DNA of 6,162 nt from an uncultured Lachnospiraceae bacterium. GTDB lineage: Bacteria > Bacillota_A > Clostridia > Lachnospirales > Lachnospiraceae. The stretch lies in contig CACZHN010000147.1 of the NCBI GenBank assembly GCA_902780985.1, forward strand, positions 1 through 6,162. Direction: 5' to 3'. Positions 1-3,330 of this stretch are shown piece after piece. Position 1 is the stretch's first letter. Each line of letters opens with the position of its first letter. A program made the position numbers and the translations under genes. The notes beneath the pieces are model-generated. The model had not been told where the DNA came from and made no database searches. It was given only the letters and a program-made list of their open reading frames with translations.

Positions 1-1
1 T

Positions 2-6
2 TAATG
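2..6 (+). promoter_or_regulatory. TAATG stop/start overlap at the ABC ATPase start
   Basis: The bases TAATG hold a TAA stop in one frame sharing its last A with the ATG of the ABC ATPase. Such overlaps are typical of translationally coupled ABC operon genes. Only the stop codon of a putative upstream gene lies in the window, so its existence is inferred. Confidence 0.4.
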
Positions 7-741
7 GAAGATATACTTAAGGCAGAAAAAATTAAAAAGTCCTATGGTGAGAAGCAGGTTCTGGGGGACATTTCCATGCACCTTGGGAAAGGGGAACTGG
101 TGTGTATTCTCGGTGTGAGCGGTGTGGGTAAGACCACGCTGTTTAACGTGCTTTCGGGGCTGGTTCCTGCGGATGAGGGAAAGGTATATATCGGCGGTGA
201 AGATGTTACCGGCGAGACGGGGCATATAAGTTACATGCTTCAGAAGGACATGCTGCTTCCTCATAAGAAGGTGATCGACAATGTGAGCCTTCCGATGGTG
301 CTGTCGGGAAAGAGCAAGAAAGAAGCCAGAGAGTATGCGGCTCAGTTCTTCAAGCAGTTCGGACTGGAGGGTACGGAGTATAAGTATCCGGTCCAGCTGT
401 CCGGAGGTATGAGACAGAGAGCGGCGCTGCTAAGAACTTATCTCTGCGGTAAGGATGTGGCGCTTCTGGATGAACCGTTCAGCGCACTGGATACCATTAC
501 AAGAGCATCGGTGCATGAGTGGTATCTGTCGGTAATGGACGACATACATTTATCTACGCTTTTCATAACACACGATATAGACGAAGCTATACTTCTTTCG
601 GACAGGATCTACATCCTGAAGGGAAGCCCGGCTTCTCTCACCGATGAGATCGTCATAAGCGAACCGAAACCGAGAAATAACGATTACATATTGACTCAGG
701 AATTCCTCGATCATAAGAGGAAGATAAGAAGTCTGTTGTGA
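4..741 (+). CDS. ABC transporter ATP-binding protein, nitrate/sulfonate/thiamine-precursor import type
   Basis: Cytoplasmic ATPase that would power import of a small solute through a partner permease. All nucleotide-binding motifs are intact in the 245 residues: A-loop Tyr14, Walker A GVSGVGKTT at 37-45, Q-loop Gln80, signature LSGGMRQR at 132-139, Walker B VALLDEP at 152-158, D-loop SALD at 160-163 and switch His190. The length and the stretch LLDEPFSALDTITR fit the SsuB/TauB/NrtD/ThiZ branch of importers. The substrate cannot be read from the ATPase; an HMP/thiamine-precursor (ThiZ-like) or sulfonate system is plausible. The start is at the window edge, so its ribosome binding site is not visible, but MEDILKAEKI is a normal beginning for the family. 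A TAA at 2-4 overlaps the ATG as TAATG, suggesting translational coupling to an upstream permease or binding-protein gene. The gene ends 2 bp before a large hairpin shared with the convergent araC-type gene. Confidence 0.95.
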   Translation: MEDILKAEKIKKSYGEKQVLGDISMHLGKGELVCILGVSGVGKTTLFNVLSGLVPADEGKVYIGGEDVTGETGHISYMLQKDMLLPHKKVIDNVSLPMVLSGKSKKEAREYAAQFFKQFGLEGTEYKYPVQLSGGMRQRAALLRTYLCGKDVALLDEPFSALDTITRASVHEWYLSVMDDIHLSTLFITHDIDEAILLSDRIYILKGSPASLTDEIVISEPKPRNNDYILTQEFLDHKRKIRSLL

Positions 742-743
742 AA

Positions 744-810
744 AATGGCACTCTGGGACGGGGGTTAAGTGGTCAAAATGACCACTTACCCCCCGTCCCA
801 GAGTGCCATT
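744..810. terminator. 67-bp near-perfect palindrome, shared bidirectional terminator, possibly REP-like
   Basis: Arms 744-775 and 779-810 pair over 32 positions with a single mismatch (T765 opposite C789) and a 3-base AAA loop at 776-778. The outer 21 bp (744-764 with 790-810) and inner 10 bp (766-775 with 779-788) are perfect. The stem holds a GGGACGGGGG/CCCCCGTCCC core. It lies 2 bp after the TGA of the ABC ATPase and 1 bp after the TAA of the convergent regulator. Downstream tails are TTATTT (812-817) on the + strand and a run of five T (745-741) on the - strand. It therefore most likely stops transcription from both sides. The stem is far longer than a normal intrinsic terminator, which suggests a palindromic interspersed element that was recruited as terminator. 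Confidence 0.85.
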
Positions 811-811
811 A

Positions 812-1678
812 TTATTTGTCCTCTACGAAGAGGGTGCGGTATTCACCGGGGGCCATGCCCTTTTCGCGGTGGAATACGCGGTTGAAGCTTGGGATGCTCT
901 GGAAGCCCGAAAGCATCGCGACTTCGGTAAGTGTCATATCATTCTGGGATAGCAGCTCGGTGGCTTTCTCGAGTCTGACTGTGTTAAGCCATTTGCTGTA
1001 ATTCATTCCCGTTACGTTTTTGAATATTCTGGAGAAGTAATCTCGGCTGATGCCGGCCTTCTCGGCCATGGCGCCCTGAGACAGGTCGTCGGCGGTGAGA
1101 TTATTCTTTATATAATCCGTAACCATTGCCATTCGGTACATTACATCATCCGTATATCCACTTCTTGGATCGGAACCCAGCTCCGGTGCGAATTCTTCTC
1201 TGTGCTCGTCCAGTGCCAGCATAAACTGCATCAGAAGTATGCAGCAGCGAAGTTCCTTGTCCTTATTTTCACCCATGAAGAAGTCTCTCATCTTATATGT
1301 AAGATCCCTCAGTTCCGCCGCAAGTTCCGGATGGGCTGCCTTGCTTACCACATGAAGGTTTTTATAAAAATGCATGATTCTCTGAAGATCGAAGAGCGTG
1401 TTCATGAACGCATTGCTGAACTGGATGACAAGAGAGTGCTCTCTGTCCGCGTCCAGGATCTCATGCATTTCCATAGGCCACACGAGAACAAAGTCGCCTT
1501 CCGAAAGATCGTAGGTGTCCTGATTGACCCTGTATATATTTGTCTTTCCGGGACCGACCAGAAGAATCTCGCCGTAAGAATGCCAGTGCATATGATAGCT
1601 TCGTTCCTTGTAGCCTGTGGTTAAATTGAAAGCGCTTATATTGTCGAAACCGTAATTTTCATACTGACTGTAATCCAT
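812..1678 (-). CDS. AraC-family transcriptional regulator with N-terminal cupin domain
   Basis: A 288-residue DNA-binding regulator. Residues 1-100 form a cupin-like ligand-sensing fold, with HMHWHSYGEILLV at 29-41 followed by the turn-rich YDLSEGDFVLVWP at 56-68. Residues 101-175 are a helical linker. Residues 180-284 are the AraC/XylS domain: first helix-turn-helix around LSQGAMAEKAGISRDYFSRI (199-218), second around MTLTEVAMLSGFQSIPSFNR (248-267), ending in the family hallmark GMAPGEYR (274-281). The start at 1678 is chosen because GGAAAGGA sits at 1693-1686, seven bases upstream, and because the domain begins there. A reading frame continues upstream to 1930, but it would overlap the transporter gene and adds an unrelated segment. 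The gene is divergent from a MATE transporter and very likely controls it. The inducer cannot be told from the sequence; a drug-like or sugar-like ligand would fit the family. Confidence 0.95.
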   Translation of the reverse strand: MDYSQYENYGFDNISAFNLTTGYKERSYHMHWHSYGEILLVGPGKTNIYRVNQDTYDLSEGDFVLVWPMEMHEILDADREHSLVIQFSNAFMNTLFDLQRIMHFYKNLHVVSKAAHPELAAELRDLTYKMRDFFMGENKDKELRCCILLMQFMLALDEHREEFAPELGSDPRSGYTDDVMYRMAMVTDYIKNNLTADDLSQGAMAEKAGISRDYFSRIFKNVTGMNYSKWLNTVRLEKATELLSQNDMTLTEVAMLSGFQSIPSFNRVFHREKGMAPGEYRTLFVEDK

Positions 1679-1685
1679 AACGTTA

Positions 1686-1693
1686 TCCTTTCC
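1686..1693 (-). promoter_or_regulatory. Ribosome binding site of the AraC-type regulator
   Basis: GGAAAGGA read on the - strand, with AAGGA at 1690-1686 and a 7-base spacer to the ATG at 1678. It decides the start codon against the longer upstream-open frame. Confidence 0.8.
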
Positions 1694-1711
1694 GAGAATA
1701 AAACTTATATT

Positions 1712-1741
1712 ATTATAACATTTAAAATCCTCCGATGTTAT
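1712..1741 (-). promoter_or_regulatory. Promoter of the AraC-type regulator (extended -10)
   Basis: On the - strand the extended -10 TGTTATAAT occupies 1720-1712, with a perfect TATAAT at 1717-1712. An ATAACA hexamer at 1741-1736 could be the -35 (4 of 6 matches) with an 18-bp spacer. The predicted transcription start is near 1705, giving an untranslated leader of about 27 bases, with the ribosome binding site well placed. The element overlaps the dyad described at 1712-1744. Confidence 0.65.
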
Positions 1742-1744
1742 AGT
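1715..1744 (+). promoter_or_regulatory. Candidate promoter of the MATE transporter gene
   Basis: On the + strand an extended -10 TGTTATAGT lies at 1736-1744 (hexamer TATAGT at 1739-1744). ATAACA at 1715-1720 is a weak -35 with an 18-bp spacer. The predicted start near 1751 gives a leader of about 115 bases. No better + strand promoter was seen between here and the gene; TATATT at 1811-1816 lacks a -35. Supported by sequence resemblance only. Confidence 0.45.
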
Positions 1745-1750
1745 AAAAAA

Positions 1751-1779
1751 ATAACAAAAGTTGATAAAAGTTATGTCAA
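1751..1779 (-). promoter_or_regulatory. Second possible - strand promoter upstream of the regulator
   Basis: A consensus -35 TTGACA at 1779-1774 is followed after exactly 17 bp by TGTTAT at 1756-1751 (4 of 6 matches to the -10 consensus). It would give a longer regulator transcript starting near 1744, running through the dyad at 1712-1744. Confidence 0.45.
1756..1772. repeat. Direct repeat AAAAGTT with 10-bp period, candidate operator
   Basis: AAAAGTT occurs at 1756-1762 and 1766-1772, one helical turn apart, in the divergent control region. It lies within the spacer of the second - strand promoter and just downstream of the predicted transporter transcription start. AraC-type proteins often bind direct half-sites in phase on the helix, so this is a reasonable operator candidate. 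The region is A/T rich and a chance repeat is possible. Confidence 0.3.
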
Positions 1780-1855
1780 TTTTTGAGAAGAGAAAGTTGC
1801 TGAAGGGAAGTATATTACTAAAACAAATAATCGTTAACCTTGGTATTTTTAGGAT

Positions 1856-1861
1856 GGGTGG
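1856..1861 (+). promoter_or_regulatory. Ribosome binding site of the MATE gene
   Basis: GGGTGG ends four bases before the ATG at 1866, with a further AGGA at 1851-1854. This favours 1866 over the in-frame ATGs at 1761 and 1854, of which the first has no Shine-Dalgarno match and would add 35 non-conserved residues. Confidence 0.6.
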
Positions 1862-1865
1862 TTTT

Positions 1866-3233
1866 ATGAATAAAAATACAACTGACATGACAGTGGGAAG
1901 CCCGGTCAGACATCTTCTGCTTTTTGCCATTCCGGCTCTTATAGGAAATATATTCCAGCAGATCTACAACCTGGCGGATTCCATTATCGTAGGAAATATA
2001 ATCGGTGCGGATGCGCTGGCGGCAGTCGGTGCGACGGCGTCCATTACATTTCTCTTCTTTGCGTTGTGCAACGGTATAAGCGGCGGAGGAGGTATCATCG
2101 TCTCGCAATACTACGGCGCTCATGATGAGAAAAGTGTAAAGGTCTGCATAACAAATACGGGACTTATCATGATCATATTTCCGATTGTTTTCGGTTCTGT
2201 CGGATTTGTCTCGGCGCCGGCACTGCTGAATCTGCTTGAGACTCCGCAGAACATTCTGGCGGATGCCACCATGTATGTGCGTTTCATGTGCGTGGGACTG
2301 CTGTTTTCGTCAATCTACAATTTCCTGTCGGCGATTCTGAGAGCACTGGGAGATTCCAAGACTCCGCTGTACTTTCTGATCGTATCGACGATAATAAATG
2401 TAATCCTGGATATCACATTCGTATACTTCTTCAGAATGGGTGTCATGGGAGCGGCTCTGGCAACGGTAATAGCACAGTTTGCATCGGCGCTTTCCTGCGG
2501 TATTTATGCATATGTGAAGAATCCGTTATTCAGGATAGAGAGAAGAGAAATGGTCATTTCTTTAAAGATGATCTCAAGAGTTATAAAGCTGGGAGTTCCT
2601 ATGTCTCTTCAGTTTGCAATGATCGCGGTTTCATCCATGGCGGTTCAGCGTATAGTTAACTCCTACGGATCTACGGTAGTTGCCGCATTTACGGCTACGG
2701 GAAGGATCGAGCAGTTTATACATATGCCTTATCAGACACTGGGTGCATCACTTGCGACTTTCACCGGACAGAATTACGGTGCGAAGAAATTCGACCGTGT
2801 TTATACGGGATACAGAAAAGCACTTGTTATAATGACTATCATTACAGTGGTAATGCTTTTCGTGATGCAGTTCTTCGGAGGAATCATTACGGCACTGTTC
2901 ATACCTGAACAGGAAGTTATCGAACTCGGAAAGATGGGACTCAGGATAACAAGTCTTTTCTATTTTACACTGGGAATGATCTACGTGGTACGAGGAGTGC
3001 TTACGGGCGTGGGAGATGCGTTCTTTGCACTGTTCAACGGAATCGTGGAAGTAATAGGAAGATTCACTATTCCGATCCTTCTTACATCATATATGGGAAT
3101 GGGACCTACAGGTATATGGGTTTCATCGGGTATCGTTTGGGCTATCAGCGGATTTACGGCATGGCTTAGGTATTACTATCATCTTCACAGAAAAGTTTTT
3201 GCAGCAGAGCTTCCTAAGAAAGTCATTATATAG
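1866..3233 (+). CDS. MATE-family multidrug efflux transporter
   Basis: A 455-residue inner-membrane antiporter of the MATE family (NorM/DinF-like), expected to export cationic drugs or metabolites using a Na+ or H+ gradient. The length is that of a complete MATE protein with 12 membrane helices. The N-terminus has the familiar MTVGSPVRHLLLFAIPALIG (8-27) and FQQIYNLADSIIVG (30-43). The two pseudo-symmetric halves can be seen in the sequence: SQYYGAHDEKS (80-90) corresponds to GQNYGAKKFDR (301-311), and RALGDSKTPLYF (159-170) corresponds to TGVGDAFFALFNG (380-392). No truncation or frameshift is present. The start is chosen from the ribosome binding site and family fit. It is divergent from a cupin/AraC regulator, sharing a 187-bp control region, so it is probably induced by that regulator's ligand. 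The substrate cannot be derived from the sequence. No strong terminator follows it. Confidence 0.96.
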   Translation: MNKNTTDMTVGSPVRHLLLFAIPALIGNIFQQIYNLADSIIVGNIIGADALAAVGATASITFLFFALCNGISGGGGIIVSQYYGAHDEKSVKVCITNTGLIMIIFPIVFGSVGFVSAPALLNLLETPQNILADATMYVRFMCVGLLFSSIYNFLSAILRALGDSKTPLYFLIVSTIINVILDITFVYFFRMGVMGAALATVIAQFASALSCGIYAYVKNPLFRIERREMVISLKMISRVIKLGVPMSLQFAMIAVSSMAVQRIVNSYGSTVVAAFTATGRIEQFIHMPYQTLGASLATFTGQNYGAKKFDRVYTGYRKALVIMTIITVVMLFVMQFFGGIITALFIPEQEVIELGKMGLRITSLFYFTLGMIYVVRGVLTGVGDAFFALFNGIVEVIGRFTIPILLTSYMGMGPTGIWVSSGIVWAISGFTAWLRYYYHLHRKVFAAELPKKVII

Positions 3234-3259
3234 GATGATTTATAATTCTCCTTAATTTT

Positions 3260-3265
3260 TATAAT
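3260..3265 (+). promoter_or_regulatory. Possible -10 element upstream of the repeat-protein gene
   Basis: A perfect TATAAT lies 65 bp before the ATG at 3331, but no convincing -35 is found 16-18 bp upstream and there is no TG extension. Another TATAAT at 3241-3246 is equally isolated. If used, transcription would start near 3272, directly before the leader hairpin at 3276. Confidence 0.3.
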
Positions 3266-3275
3266 GGTGGTATCT

Positions 3276-3295
3276 ACTGCGACAGGCGCAGTTTT
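3276..3295 (+). terminator. Small leader hairpin with short T tail
   Basis: ACTGCG (3276-3281) pairs with CGCAGT (3287-3292) around a 5-base loop, followed by TTT at 3293-3295. With six pairs and a short T run it may be a weak terminator for the MATE gene, an attenuator, or a 5' stabilising stem of the downstream message. An alternative pairing uses part of the same bases (GCGACA 3279-3284 with TGTCGC 3302-3307). Confidence 0.35.
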
Positions 3296-3319
3296 AACTA
3301 ATGTCGCTATTATGGGTGA

Positions 3320-3325
3320 AGGAGG
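3320..3325 (+). promoter_or_regulatory. Ribosome binding site of the repeat-protein gene
   Basis: A full-consensus AGGAGG (within AAGGAGGA, 3319-3326) sits five bases before the ATG at 3331. It fixes the start there rather than at the in-frame ATG at 3301, which has no Shine-Dalgarno match. Confidence 0.85.
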
Positions 3326-3330
3326 ATTCT

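Larger units (their letters stand above)
1712..1744. promoter_or_regulatory. Inverted repeat overlapping two back-to-back promoters
   Basis: TATAACAT at 1714-1721 and its exact complement ATGTTATA at 1735-1742 form a dyad; including the flanks, 9 of 10 positions match (1712-1721 with 1735-1744). Arm centres are 21 bp apart, about two helical turns. Each arm contains an extended -10 (TGTTATAAT leftward, TGTTATAGT rightward) and, read the other way, the ATAACA hexamer that would act as -35 for the opposite promoter. The symmetry could serve RNA polymerase, a dimeric regulator, or both. Confidence 0.55.

Noticed and set aside
738..1001. Small + strand frame starting in the ABC gene's last codons and running through the palindrome.
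   Set aside because: It reads across the hairpin and antisense to the regulator gene, with no ribosome binding site and no protein-like pattern.
1202..1624. A 140-residue + strand frame antisense to the regulator gene.
   Set aside because: It is the shadow of a well-supported cupin/AraC gene on the other strand.
1761..1865. Earlier in-frame start for the MATE gene at 1761.
   Set aside because: It has no Shine-Dalgarno match and adds 35 residues before the conserved N-terminus; 1866 matches family length and has GGGTGG upstream.
1679..1930. N-terminal extension of the AraC-type regulator by 84 residues on the - strand.
   Set aside because: It overlaps the start of the MATE gene, has no ribosome binding site, and adds residues unlike the family; the start at 1678 has a good Shine-Dalgarno sequence and promoter.
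3225..3246. ATTATA/TATAAT inverted repeat just after the MATE stop considered as its terminator.
   Set aside because: Six A/T pairs around a 10-base loop with no G/C pairs and no T run are too weak to be called a terminator.
3301..3330. Earlier in-frame start for the repeat protein at 3301.
   Set aside because: No ribosome binding site precedes it, while AGGAGG stands five bases before the ATG at 3331.
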